This document shows positions 23,929 to 32,274 of a stretch of DNA of 32,398 nt, piece after piece (within the stretch, counting starts at the first letter, position 1; every line of letters begins with the position of its first letter). Made by a program: the position numbers and the translations under genes. This stretch comes from Chloroflexota bacterium (GTDB lineage Bacteria; Chloroflexota; Anaerolineae; Aggregatilineales; Ch27): positions 1 to 32,398 of the forward strand of contig JAIOAT010000045.1 of NCBI GenBank assembly GCA_019873685.1. The letters run 5' to 3'. A model generated the notes under the pieces. The model was not told the DNA's origin. It did no database searches and saw only the letters and a list, made by a program, of their open reading frames with translations.

Positions 23929-25482
23929 ATGGCTTCCCTGCAAGAGAAAATCGGTCAGATGTTGCTGGTAGGCTTTGAGGGCCTGCAAGCGCCGCAGTAC
24001 ATCCTGGACTGGCTGGCGGAAGGGCGAATCGGCGGCATCATCCTGTTCGCCCGCAATGTCGCCACGCCAGAACAGCTGGCCGAACTGGTTCGTTCCCTGC
24101 GTCGCGCCGCCCGCCATCCCCTGCTGATCGCCATCGACCAGGAAGGTGGCATCGTCGCCCGCCTGCGCCACGGCTTCACCGAAAGCCCCGGCGCGATGGC
24201 CCTTGGGGCCGCTGATTCGGAGGTACTGGCGGAACGGGTGGCCGCCGCCCTGGGAGCTGAACTGCACGCGTTGGGCATCAACTTCAACCTGGCCCCGGTG
24301 GTGGATATTGGCCACGACAGCAGCAACCCCGTGATCAGCACCCGTACCCTGGGGATCGATCCCGCGCGGGTCAGCCGGCTGGCCGTCGCCCAGGTACGCG
24401 GCTTTCAAAAGGCGGGGGTGGGCGCCTGCGCCAAACACTTCCCCGGCCACGGCAACACGCCAACCGATTCGCATGTCAGCCTGCCGGTGGTCAGCGGCTC
24501 GGTCGACTTCCTGTGGCAGCATGACCTGATCCCCTTCCGGGCGGCAGTAGAGGCCGGCATCGCCAGTGTGATGATCAGTCATGTCAAGTTCGAGGCGCTT
24601 GATCCTGATTATCCCTCCACGCTATCCCCGGCCATCATCACCGGCCTGTTGCGGAACGAGATCGGCTTTGACGGCCTGGTCGTTACCGATTGCATGGAGA
24701 TGCAGGCCATCACCCAGAACTACGGCGCGGGCGAATCGGCGGTGCTGGCAGCGCTGGCAGGCGCCGACGCGATGTTCTTCTCCCACACCCGGACCAATCA
24801 GGAAGCCGCCTACAACGCCCTGCTGGACGCCGCCGAAAGCGGACGCCTGCCGCTGGAACGCATCGAGCAGGCCATCACCCGCATTAACGCCTTCACCAGC
24901 CGCTACCCCGGCGCCGAACCGGGAGACCTGAGCGTCATCCGCCACCCGGATCACCTGGCGGTCTGCCGGGCCGCCGCCGAAGCCGGGACTGTGCTGGTCA
25001 GCGCCGATCCGGCCTCCTTCCCCCTGCGCCCGGAAAGCCAGCGCATCGCCCTGGTAGAGTTCGCCTCCCACCTGGAAACTGGCGCCATCGACCAGAGCGG
25101 CCTGACCGGGCTGGGTACGCTGCTGCACGCTCAGGCGCCGCGGATCATCCACCTGGCTCTCAACCCTGCCGAACCGGAGGGTGAGACCCTGGAAGAAGCG
25201 CGGCGGATGGTTCGGGCAGCGGACGTGGCCATCATCGCTACACGCAGCGCCCATCTGCTGCCCAAACAGCGGGAGATCGCCCAGGAGCTGCTGGACATGG
25301 CGCATCGCAGCATCCTGCTGTGCCTGCGCAATCCGTACGATATTGAGGTGCTGGATGGACCGGACACGATCCTGTGCACCTGCGGCGACGCCACGCCCTC
25401 GCTGCAGGCGGCGGTAGACGCCCTGCTGGGCCGCTTCACGCCGACCGGTCGCCTGCCGGTGCCCGTCAAGGGGGTTAGCTAA
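23929..25482 (+). CDS. nagZ: GH3 beta-N-acetylhexosaminidase, NagZ-like
   Basis: The 517-residue enzyme has the GH3 barrel with all NagZ hallmarks: AIDQEGG (68-74), AKHFPGHGNTPTDSH (168-182, with the Asp180/His182 acid-base pair typical of NagZ) and the nucleophile Asp254 in VVTDCMEM. A second alpha/beta domain of about 170 residues follows (from about 345), making it longer than the single-domain E. coli NagZ and like Gram-positive-type enzymes. There is no signal peptide, so it acts on imported GlcNAc-containing fragments from peptidoglycan or chitin. ATG 23929 (AAGGG eight bases ahead) is preferred to GTG codons at 23866 and 23875, because the conserved family start SLQEKIGQMLLVGF follows directly. 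The adjoining transporter fits uptake of the substrate. Confidence 0.88.
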   Translation: MASLQEKIGQMLLVGFEGLQAPQYILDWLAEGRIGGIILFARNVATPEQLAELVRSLRRAARHPLLIAIDQEGGIVARLRHGFTESPGAMALGAADSEVLAERVAAALGAELHALGINFNLAPVVDIGHDSSNPVISTRTLGIDPARVSRLAVAQVRGFQKAGVGACAKHFPGHGNTPTDSHVSLPVVSGSVDFLWQHDLIPFRAAVEAGIASVMISHVKFEALDPDYPSTLSPAIITGLLRNEIGFDGLVVTDCMEMQAITQNYGAGESAVLAALAGADAMFFSHTRTNQEAAYNALLDAAESGRLPLERIEQAITRINAFTSRYPGAEPGDLSVIRHPDHLAVCRAAAEAGTVLVSADPASFPLRPESQRIALVEFASHLETGAIDQSGLTGLGTLLHAQAPRIIHLALNPAEPEGETLEEARRMVRAADVAIIATRSAHLLPKQREIAQELLDMAHRSILLCLRNPYDIEVLDGPDTILCTCGDATPSLQAAVDALLGRFTPTGRLPVPVKGVS

Positions 25483-25510
25483 GTCACCTGAGCAAACTGC
25501 CCTATATCGT

Positions 25511-25539
25511 TTGACACTATTGCCCAAATGGGGCATAGT
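25511..25539 (+). promoter_or_regulatory. Strong sigma-70 promoter of the binding-protein gene with internal palindrome
   Basis: TTGACA (25511-25516, perfect) and CATAGT (25534-25539, four of six) are separated by exactly 17 bases. The spacer holds TGCCC-AAATG-GGGCA (25521-25535), an inverted repeat between the two boxes where a repressor could block polymerase. The start would be near 25546, giving a leader of about 46 bases before ATG 25592. The binding protein thus has its own promoter apart from the nagZ-like gene. Confidence 0.72.
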
Positions 25540-25591
25540 GAAAATGGAGCAAGTCCATATGTGTCTGCATCACCGGGTACTGGAGGGGAAG

Positions 25592-27340
25592 ATGCGCAAG
25601 CTAACGGTTCTGATCCTGCTGGCCCTGCTGTTGACCAGCGTCGCGCCGGTCATCGGGCAGGCCGGGCAAGCACCGGCGGGCACCTTCTATGGCGCCTGGC
25701 CGTACTTCCTGCCTCCCGACGGCCACCTGAACAGCTTCGCCACCGGCGGGCCAAGCGGCATCGGCCTGTACTATCGCTGGGTCGAACTGCCGATGGCCTA
25801 CTTCCTGCGCGCCCAGGGCGAATATGAACCCTGGCTGGCCGAGAGCTGGGAGTTCGAGGGCGATGAGGCGTTTGTCGTCCATCTGCGTCAGGATGCCAAG
25901 TGGAGCGACGGCAACCCCATCACCGCCGACGATCTGGTTGGCACCTATGCGATTGGTCGTATCCTCCTGTGGAGCGACTTTAATTACGTTGGCGAGGTAG
26001 AGAAAGTTGACGATTACACCGTCCGCTTCCATCTGGCCAACCCCTCACTGCTGGCCCGCCACCTGATTCTGCGCACCACGATCCGCAGCATGGCCGTCTA
26101 TGGCGACCTGGCCCAGAAAGCCATGGAAGTCTACGCGAGTGGCGCCAACAAGGACAGCGAAAGCTGGCTGGCCCTGCAGACCGAGATCAAGGAGTTCCGT
26201 CCTGAGGTCGTCGTCGCCAGCGGGCCGTTCATCTACGGCCTGGAAGACATCGGCGACAGCTTCATGACCCTCCACTGGCAGCCCAACAGCATCTTCTCCG
26301 AAACGGTCAAATTCGGGGAAGTCAAGATCTGGTACGGCGAGACCGAGGCCGTGACCCCGCTGGTGCTGGATGGCAAGGTCAGCTACGCTACTCACGGCTT
26401 CCCGCCCGCGACCGACCAGGCGATGATGGACGCCGGGCTGCGCATCATCCGTGGCCCTTATGGTTACGGCGCGGCGGTCTACATCAACCATGACAAGTAT
26501 CCCTTCAGCCGGCCGGAAGTGCGTCAGGCGATGGCTATGGCCATCGACCGCGCCGAGAGCGCCTTCCTGACCAAGGGTCTCAGCGCCCTGCCCGTGCAGT
26601 ACATGGCAGGTATGGCTGACAGCCTGGTTGAGCTGTGGCTGAGCGAGGAAGATCGGGCCGCCCTCAACACCTACCCGTACGACCCGGCTGCGGCGGAGCA
26701 ACTGCTGCTGAGCATCGGCTTCACTCGCGACGCCAATGGCAAGTGGCTGGATGACAACGGCGATCCGGTCGTCGGCGAATACATCTTCCAGGCGGAATGG
26801 GCCGACTATGGCGCTGCCGCCCAGAACGCCGTCGAACAGCTCAACGACTTCGGCTTCCAGATCACCGGTCGCGCTGTACAGTGGCAGCAACTGGACGAGG
26901 ACCTCAAGGCAGGCAACTTCACCCTGACGGTCCGCAGCTGGGGCGCTGCTTCGCCCTTCCCCAGCGACCAGTTCAACCAGGTGCTCCGTACCTGGAACTA
27001 CCCCGGTCTGGGAGAAGGTCAGAAGGGCATCAATTTCCCGATGGAGTTTGAATGGCGGGGCGAGCAGATTGACTTTGGCAAGCTGATCGCCGACGCTGGC
27101 GCCGGCCTGGATCCGGAAGCGCAGCGGCCCTTCGTGGCCAAGGCTGCCGCGATCTACAACGACCTGCTACCGGTCATCCCGCTGAGCGAGGCGCTGGCCA
27201 ACAATCCGCTCAACGAGAACCTGGTCAGCGGCGCGCCGGCTGATGACGACCCGATCTGGCTCAACGGCGGTGGCTCCGTTGACAACTACATCACCTACCT
27301 GGTGATGAACGGCATTCTCACGCCGGGGCCGGAGGCTTAG
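25592..27340 (+). CDS. ABC transporter substrate-binding protein, family 5 (Dpp/Opp type)
   Basis: The 582-residue protein begins MRKLTVLILLALLLTSVAPV with Sec cleavage after IGQAGQA. It has the SBP_bac_5 pattern: LAESWEFEGDEAFVVHLRQDAKWSDGNPIT, ITADDLVGTYAIGR, VRQAMAMAIDRAE. The protein has no lipobox Cys, unlike most family-5 binding proteins of cells with one membrane. The family binds peptides, but also oligosaccharides such as cello- and xylo-oligomers in Thermotoga; the neighbouring GH3 and mutarotase-like genes point to a GlcNAc oligosaccharide (inference). ATG 25592 follows GGAGG by five bases; upstream TTG and ATG codons in the same frame lack this. The gene ends before two hairpins, so it can be transcribed alone. 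Confidence 0.88.
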   Translation: MRKLTVLILLALLLTSVAPVIGQAGQAPAGTFYGAWPYFLPPDGHLNSFATGGPSGIGLYYRWVELPMAYFLRAQGEYEPWLAESWEFEGDEAFVVHLRQDAKWSDGNPITADDLVGTYAIGRILLWSDFNYVGEVEKVDDYTVRFHLANPSLLARHLILRTTIRSMAVYGDLAQKAMEVYASGANKDSESWLALQTEIKEFRPEVVVASGPFIYGLEDIGDSFMTLHWQPNSIFSETVKFGEVKIWYGETEAVTPLVLDGKVSYATHGFPPATDQAMMDAGLRIIRGPYGYGAAVYINHDKYPFSRPEVRQAMAMAIDRAESAFLTKGLSALPVQYMAGMADSLVELWLSEEDRAALNTYPYDPAAAEQLLLSIGFTRDANGKWLDDNGDPVVGEYIFQAEWADYGAAAQNAVEQLNDFGFQITGRAVQWQQLDEDLKAGNFTLTVRSWGAASPFPSDQFNQVLRTWNYPGLGEGQKGINFPMEFEWRGEQIDFGKLIADAGAGLDPEAQRPFVAKAAAIYNDLLPVIPLSEALANNPLNENLVSGAPADDDPIWLNGGGSVDNYITYLVMNGILTPGPEA

Positions 27341-27365
27341 ATCGCTCCATCCGCCGCCTGGCCAA

Positions 27366-27387
27366 CCGGCGGGCTTAAGCCCGCCGG
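27366..27387. repeat. Perfect 22-bp palindrome downstream of the binding-protein gene
   Basis: CCGGCGGGCTT and its exact inverse complement AAGCCCGCCGG are directly joined, starting 26 bases after the stop. It can form an 11-bp hairpin with almost no loop, or be a protein-binding site or repeat element. Confidence 0.65.
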
Positions 27388-27446
27388 GCTGAGGCACGGT
27401 GGAAACCTGAAGAAGAGGCTGTTAACAGCGTCAGTATGTCGTGTGT

Positions 27447-27478
27447 GCACCGGGTGGGGGGCCACCCCCACCCGGTGC
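27447..27478 (+). terminator. Very stable hairpin, probable terminator or attenuator
   Basis: A perfect 14-bp stem, GCACCGGGTGGGGG with CCCCCACCCGGTGC, closes a GCCA loop. Only TCGTTG follows, so the U-tract is weak. Together with the palindrome it should reduce read-through from the binding-protein gene to the permeases, a common arrangement that keeps the binding protein in excess. Confidence 0.68.
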
Positions 27479-27493
27479 TCGTTGCCGGTCAGC

Positions 27494-27511
27494 GGCGGTA
27501 TAATCACCGCC
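27494..27511 (+). promoter_or_regulatory. TATAAT box inside an inverted repeat ahead of the permease genes
   Basis: GGCGGT-ATAATC-ACCGCC is a perfect 6-6-6 inverted repeat with the consensus -10 box TATAAT (27499-27504) in its centre. No good -35 hexamer is found 16-18 bases upstream. A start near 27511 gives a 70-base leader before ATG 27581. The palindrome may be an operator controlling a second promoter of the transporter operon. Confidence 0.5.
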
Positions 27512-27580
27512 AGCCGGCGGGCAAGATCGGGCCTGTCGGAATACGGAACGCCAGCGCCCAGTTGAGAAACCACCTGACCT

Positions 27581-28663
27581 ATGGAAGCAACGACCTCTCC
27601 CCAAGCTGTTCAGTCCGGATGGGCCGCGTTCTGGAAGGCAACCCGGCGCGCCCTGACCGGCTATACCGCACGAACCCTCCTCCAGGGGTTGTTGACCATC
27701 TGGGCGGTGATGACCTTCACCTTTGTGCTCATCCGCCAGATGCCATCCAACCCGGTGCAGATCGAGGCGGAGCGGATCGTCCGTGAAGAGCTGGTCTCGT
27801 ACGAGGAAGCGTACAGCCGCGCTGCTTCGCTCTTTGACTTTGACCCCAATCAGCCGATCATTGAGCAGTACGTCGAGTATCTGGCCAAGCTCATCCGCCT
27901 GGACTTCGGCCAGTCGATCACCTCTGCGGGTACGCCGGTGCTCGACCAGATTCTGCAGTACCTGCCCTGGACAGTCTTCAGCGTCGGGCTGGGGCTGCTG
28001 ATCAGCTTCACCATCGGCATCTTCGTGGGGATGGCCATGGCTTACTGGCGCGGCGGCATTCTGGATAACGTGGTGACCGCCCTCGCCTCCATCCTCTTCG
28101 GCATCCCTAATTACATCATCGCCCTGCTGATCATCCTGATTCTGGGGGTGCAGCTCAAGCTGTTCAGCGTTGCCGAGGCTCTGGGTCGCGTCGACCCCAC
28201 CATCGAGCCGGGCTTTACGCCGGAATACATTGGCAGCGTGCTGAGCCACGCCATCCTGCCGGTAGTCACCTACGTCTCAGCGACAGTCGGCGGCTGGATT
28301 CTGACGATGAAGAGCAGCACCATTGCCACGCTGGGGGAGGAATACGTCACGGTAGCCCAGGCCCGCGGGCTGAGCCAGTGGCGTGTCCTGACCGCTTACG
28401 TGGGCCGCAACGCCATGCTCCCGCTGGTCACCCGTCTGGCCATCAGCATCGGCTTCGTTGTTGGCGGCAGCGTGATCATCGAGGATATCTACCGCTACCG
28501 GGGCCTGGGCAAGTTTCTGACCACGGCTATTGTGGCCCGTGACTACACCTCGATGCAGGGCGTCTTCCTGGTGATTGCGGTTTCGGTGGTGGTAGCCAAC
28601 ATGCTGGCGGATGTCCTCTACGGCGCGCTTGATCCGCGTGTGCGCGTCGGAAAGGAGCAGTGA
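27581..28663 (+). CDS. ABC transporter permease, DppB type
   Basis: The 360-residue membrane protein has the typical DppB layout: an N-terminal span (TLLQGLLTIWAVMTFTFVLI), a long external loop with LFDFDPNQPIIEQYVEYLAKLIRLDFGQSI, then five further spans. The cytoplasmic EAA-type motif is EEYVTVAQARGLSQWRVLTAYVGRNAMLPL near residues 251-280, which contacts the ATPase subunit. It pairs with the next permease and the two ATPases to form the transporter. The extra N-terminal 28 residues are hydrophilic. No strong ribosome site precedes the ATG. Confidence 0.93.
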   Translation: MEATTSPQAVQSGWAAFWKATRRALTGYTARTLLQGLLTIWAVMTFTFVLIRQMPSNPVQIEAERIVREELVSYEEAYSRAASLFDFDPNQPIIEQYVEYLAKLIRLDFGQSITSAGTPVLDQILQYLPWTVFSVGLGLLISFTIGIFVGMAMAYWRGGILDNVVTALASILFGIPNYIIALLIILILGVQLKLFSVAEALGRVDPTIEPGFTPEYIGSVLSHAILPVVTYVSATVGGWILTMKSSTIATLGEEYVTVAQARGLSQWRVLTAYVGRNAMLPLVTRLAISIGFVVGGSVIIEDIYRYRGLGKFLTTAIVARDYTSMQGVFLVIAVSVVVANMLADVLYGALDPRVRVGKEQ

Positions 28664-28665
28664 TC

Positions 28666-29853
28666 ATGGATCTGCAAAGCCTCGCCAGCCCGACCGGTCT
28701 GCTTATCGGCGCGCTATGCGGCCTGGTGCCGCTGGTCATCGCCCTGCGCAACCGCACCCCCCGCCCCGGCATCCTGGGCTTCCTGGCCTGCCTGCTCAGC
28801 GGATTCGCCTGCAATGTGCTGGGCGGCCTGCCGATGATCCTGCTGACGGTGGCCGTCGTTGTCTCCTATACCTACACCGACCGGGATGACCCATTCCTGT
28901 CACGCGCTGCCCTGGAAGAAGTCGACTTCGAGGAGACCTTCGGCGCGATGGTGACCCGCCGCCTGGCCGGCCTGGGGCGGACAATCCGCGCAGCCAGCCG
29001 CGCCCTGGTCCGCAACAAGGCCGGGTTCCTGGGCTTCCTGGGACTGGTGTTTTTCTTCGTCCTGAATATCTTCGGCCCAATGGTGATCCCCTACGACGGC
29101 CAGCCGCACTTCTATGACCGCCGACGCGAAGGCGCGATCAACCTGTTTCAGGGGCCATCGGCGGAATTCCCACTGGGGCTGGACTGGCAGGGGCGTGATA
29201 TCCTCTCGCACATTGTGCATGGCGGGCGCGCCCTGATCATCACTTCCGTACAGGCGGGCGTGATCACCACCGTCATCGCCGTAATCCTGGGGGCCGTCGC
29301 CGCCCTGATCGGCGGCCTGCTCGACCAGATTCTCAACGCCATCGCCAACTTTATCCTGACCATTCCACAATTTCCGTTACTGGTGGTGCTGGCCGGGTTG
29401 ATCAGCTTTGAAGATCGCTTCTTCCTAGCGGTATTGCTGGGCCTGCTGGACTGGCCGACCCTCATGCGCGCCGTCCGCGCTCAGGTGCTCAGCCTGCGCG
29501 AACGCGATTACGTGGAAGCGGCCTACGCCCTTGACCTGGGCCTGCCGCACATCGTCATGCGAGAAGTCCTGCCGCAGATGATCAGCTACATTGTCATCAA
29601 CATGATCTTCTCCATCCGTGGGGCCATGTACGCCATCGTTGGCTTGGTTTTCCTGGGCATGGTGCCGTTTACTGAACCAGACTGGGGCGTGATGATCTTC
29701 ATGGGCCGTTCCCAGGGCGCGCTGTTTTCGGCAGAGGCAGCCAGCATGTTGCTCTCGCCGGTCATCGCGGTAGCCCTGTTCCAGCTTTCGCTGGTGCTCT
29801 TTACCCGCTCGCTGGAGGAAGTCTTCAACCCCCGTTTGCGGGCTGGCCTGTAG
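28666..29853 (+). CDS. ABC transporter permease, DppC type, with N-terminal membrane extension
   Basis: Residues from about 100 onwards are a standard DppC: ALVRNKAGFLGFLGLVFFFVLNIFGPMVIPYD, LGLDWQGRDILSHIVHGGR, and EAA motif YVEAAYALDLGLPHIVMREVLPQ. The first 70 residues are unusual: they contain two or three further membrane spans (GLLIGALCGLVPLVIALR, GILGFLACLLSGFACNVLGG, MILLTVAVVVSYTYT) and a linker not found in ordinary DppC proteins. ATG 28666 follows AAGGAG by eight bases and starts two bases after the previous stop; a GTG at 28660 is closer to the ribosome site and less likely. Confidence 0.9.
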   Translation: MDLQSLASPTGLLIGALCGLVPLVIALRNRTPRPGILGFLACLLSGFACNVLGGLPMILLTVAVVVSYTYTDRDDPFLSRAALEEVDFEETFGAMVTRRLAGLGRTIRAASRALVRNKAGFLGFLGLVFFFVLNIFGPMVIPYDGQPHFYDRRREGAINLFQGPSAEFPLGLDWQGRDILSHIVHGGRALIITSVQAGVITTVIAVILGAVAALIGGLLDQILNAIANFILTIPQFPLLVVLAGLISFEDRFFLAVLLGLLDWPTLMRAVRAQVLSLRERDYVEAAYALDLGLPHIVMREVLPQMISYIVINMIFSIRGAMYAIVGLVFLGMVPFTEPDWGVMIFMGRSQGALFSAEAASMLLSPVIAVALFQLSLVLFTRSLEEVFNPRLRAGL

Positions 29854-29865
29854 GGAAACGCGCTT

Positions 29866-30882
29866 ATGTCCATCTCCGATTCCACCATCCTCAGTGTTCA
29901 GGATGTCTCGATCAGCTATCTGGCCCACCGGGGCAAGGTGCGGGCGGTCAGCCGCGTGTCCTTTGACCTGCACCAGGGCGAATCGCTGGCGCTGATCGGC
30001 GAAAGCGGCTGCGGTAAATCCACGCTCAACCTGGGGATTATCCGCCTGCTGCCCAAGACAGGCCGCATTGACCAGGGCAAGATTCTCTACACCACGCGCG
30101 ACGGTCGCGTGGTGGATGTGCTGGGTCTCAGCGAGCGCGAGATGCGAGAATTTCGCTGGGCGGAATGCGCCATGGTCTTTCAGGCGGCGCTTAACTCGCT
30201 CAACCCGGTCATCCGCGTGCGCGATATGGTCTATGACACGGCACAGGCGCATGGCCGCCACGACCGCGTCCAGATTCGCAAGCGGATGCTGGAGCTATTT
30301 CGCCGGGTGCGGCTGGACCCTGAGCGCGTGTTCAACGCCTATCCGCACGAGTTGAGCGGTGGGATGCGCCAGCGTGTGCTGCTGGCGCTGGGCGTGCTGC
30401 TCAATCCGCAGGTGGTCATCCTGGATGAACCCACGACCGCAGTGGACATCCTGACTCAGCGCACCATTCTGGAAGTGCTGCGCGAACTACGGGCCGCAAT
30501 GGGGTTCAGCATCATCTTCATCAGCCACGACCTTTCCATTGCTGCCGAGATGGCGGATACTGTCGCCACGATGTACGCCGGGGAAATCGTCGAGATCGGC
30601 CCGGTAGAAGAGCTGTTCTACCGCCCGCGCCACGCCTACACGCTTGGCCTGCTGGAGGCGGTGCCCAAGCTCAGCGTGGGCGCTCAGGAACTGGTCAGCA
30701 TCCCCGGCAGCCCGCCCGACCTGATCGAGCCGCCGCCGGGCTGCAAGTTCCATCCTCGCTGTCCATTTGTCACAGAACGCTGCCGGCGCGAACCGCCGCC
30801 CCTGGTGGAAGAAGCGCCGGGTCACCGTGTGGCCTGTTTCGAATCAGCTCGCGTGCTGGCCCACAGCCAGCCGGTACGCTGA
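29866..30882 (+). CDS. ABC transporter ATPase, DppD type
   Basis: The 338-residue nucleotide-binding subunit has Walker A GESGCGKST, Q-loop region MVFQAALNSLNPV, signature LSGGMRQRV, Walker B VVILDEPTTAVD and the switch His in FISHD. The C-terminal oligopeptide/dipeptide extension ends with CKFHPRCPFVTERC, whose cysteines bind an iron-sulfur cluster in some homologues. It energises the transporter together with the next gene. ATG 29866 lies 12 bases after the permease stop. Confidence 0.95.
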   Translation: MSISDSTILSVQDVSISYLAHRGKVRAVSRVSFDLHQGESLALIGESGCGKSTLNLGIIRLLPKTGRIDQGKILYTTRDGRVVDVLGLSEREMREFRWAECAMVFQAALNSLNPVIRVRDMVYDTAQAHGRHDRVQIRKRMLELFRRVRLDPERVFNAYPHELSGGMRQRVLLALGVLLNPQVVILDEPTTAVDILTQRTILEVLRELRAAMGFSIIFISHDLSIAAEMADTVATMYAGEIVEIGPVEELFYRPRHAYTLGLLEAVPKLSVGAQELVSIPGSPPDLIEPPPGCKFHPRCPFVTERCRREPPPLVEEAPGHRVACFESARVLAHSQPVR

Positions 30883-30923
30883 GGGCAGGGCAGCCTGCCC
30901 GCCTGAATCGGGAAAGTATTGCC

Positions 30924-31946
30924 ATGGGCGATAATGGTTCCAGCCAACCCCTGATCGAATTGCAGAATGTGAACCGTTTCTTCCGCCAGGGGCGCACGCG
31001 CGTTCAGGTGCTGCAGAACATCAACCTGGCTGTCGCCGAAAACGAAATCCTTTGCCTGGTCGGGGAAAGCGGCTGCGGCAAAACTACCACCGGCCGGATC
31101 ATGGTCGGCCTGCTGGAGCCATCCTCCGGCGAAGTCCGCTACCGGGGGCGTCCGGTCAACACACTGCGGGGCAAGGATCGGGCGGAATACCGCCGCGCCC
31201 TGCAGATCATCCATCAGGACCCCTTCGCTTCGCTAAATCCAGCCCATACTGTGGGCCAGATTCTGGCGTTTCCGCTGCAGCGCCACCGGATGGCCGAAGG
31301 GCGTGGCGGCGTGCGGCGACGCATCTGGGAACTGCTCACCCTGGTCGACCTGACCCCGCCCGGCGATATCGTCAACAAATATCCCCACCAGCTGAGCGGC
31401 GGGCAACGCCAGCGCGTCAGTGTGGCCCGCGCCCTGACGGTTAACCCGCGCCTGATTGTGGCGGATGAGGCAGTGAGCATGGTCGATGTGAGCATTCGCA
31501 TCAGCCTGCTCAAGATGCTCCACCGCCTGCGCGACGAATACGGCATTGCCATCGTCTTCATCACCCACGATCTGGCGCTGGCCAAATACTTCGCCTGGGA
31601 GGGACGGATCGCCGTGATGTACCTGGGCCGCATCGTGGAGCTTGGCCCGACGCCGGACATCATCAGCCGCCCCGCCCATCCGTACACCCGTGCCCTGATC
31701 TCCGCCATTCCTGAAGCCGACCCGCAGATCACCCGCAGCAAGCAGCGCATGGTGCTGCGTAGCGAGGACATCCCCAGCCTGCTGGAGATTCCGCCTGGCT
31801 GTGCGTTCCATCCACGTTGCCCGTTCTTCGTCGAAGGGGTCTGCGATACACAACTGCCCACGCTGGAGAAGGTCCCCGATGGCAGCCAGTATGCCGCCTG
31901 CACACCGCTGACCCGGGGCCAGGAACTGCGACTCTATGGTTCGTGA
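30924..31946 (+). CDS. ABC transporter ATPase, DppF type, altered Walker B
   Basis: The 340-residue subunit has Walker A GESGCGKTT, Q-loop region QIIHQDPFASLNP, signature LSGGQRQRV and switch FITHD. Walker B reads LIVADEAVSMVD where nearly all DppF proteins have DEPVSALD: the Pro after the catalytic Glu is Ala and the D-loop Ala-Leu is Met-Val. The Asp-Glu pair remains, so hydrolysis should be kept. A four-Cys C-terminal extension (CAFHPRCPFFVEGVC) follows. Its last 11 bases overlap the next small gene. Confidence 0.94.
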   Translation: MGDNGSSQPLIELQNVNRFFRQGRTRVQVLQNINLAVAENEILCLVGESGCGKTTTGRIMVGLLEPSSGEVRYRGRPVNTLRGKDRAEYRRALQIIHQDPFASLNPAHTVGQILAFPLQRHRMAEGRGGVRRRIWELLTLVDLTPPGDIVNKYPHQLSGGQRQRVSVARALTVNPRLIVADEAVSMVDVSIRISLLKMLHRLRDEYGIAIVFITHDLALAKYFAWEGRIAVMYLGRIVELGPTPDIISRPAHPYTRALISAIPEADPQITRSKQRMVLRSEDIPSLLEIPPGCAFHPRCPFFVEGVCDTQLPTLEKVPDGSQYAACTPLTRGQELRLYGS

Positions 31947-32181
31947 CGCTCTGCAGGGCTTCCTGCGGCTGGGTATGTGGGTAGCCGTCTGCGGGCTGGT
32001 GATGATCTTCCTGCAGCCGCCGGGTAGCGCCGGGTTTGTGCTGAGCGTGTGCAGCGCCGGAATCGGCCTGGCGATCATCGCCGGTGTGATTGTTGCGCTG
32101 CGGGCGGACTTCCCCGGCTGGCTGGCCCGGCTGGCCGCCCGGCGAACCACCCCGCCGGGAGGCCCAACCGACCAGGTATGA
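31936..32181 (+). CDS. Small two-span membrane protein
   Basis: An 81-residue ORF starts inside the last codons of the ATPase gene (11-bp overlap), with AGGA about 12 bases upstream, so it is probably translated with it. Two membrane spans are likely (MWVAVCGLVMIFLQ, then GFVLSVCSAGIGLAIIAGVIVAL), followed by a basic cytoplasmic tail with LARLAARRT. I do not recognise the family. Its position suggests an accessory membrane protein of the transporter, but this is only inference. Confidence 0.68.
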   Translation: MVRDALQGFLRLGMWVAVCGLVMIFLQPPGSAGFVLSVCSAGIGLAIIAGVIVALRADFPGWLARLAARRTTPPGGPTDQV

Positions 32182-32201
32182 GACCAGCCCCAATATGCTG
32201 C

Positions 32202-32229
32202 TTGACAGTCAGCCATCCCAAGATATACC
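32202..32229 (+). promoter_or_regulatory. Candidate sigma-70 promoter beyond the transporter operon
   Basis: TTGACA (32202-32207, perfect) and TATACC (32224-32229) are 16 bases apart, in an AT-richer stretch. It would transcribe the permease fragment and whatever follows the window. It may be a remnant of the regulatory region of a lost gene. Confidence 0.5.
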
Positions 32230-32274
32230 ATGCTGCCAAACCTTTCCCAATGTTGCATACAACCTTGAGGATAG

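Noticed and set aside
22615-24582. 655-residue minus-strand ORF opposite DUF4432 and nagZ
   Set aside because: It spans two clear plus-strand genes and shows no recognisable domain.
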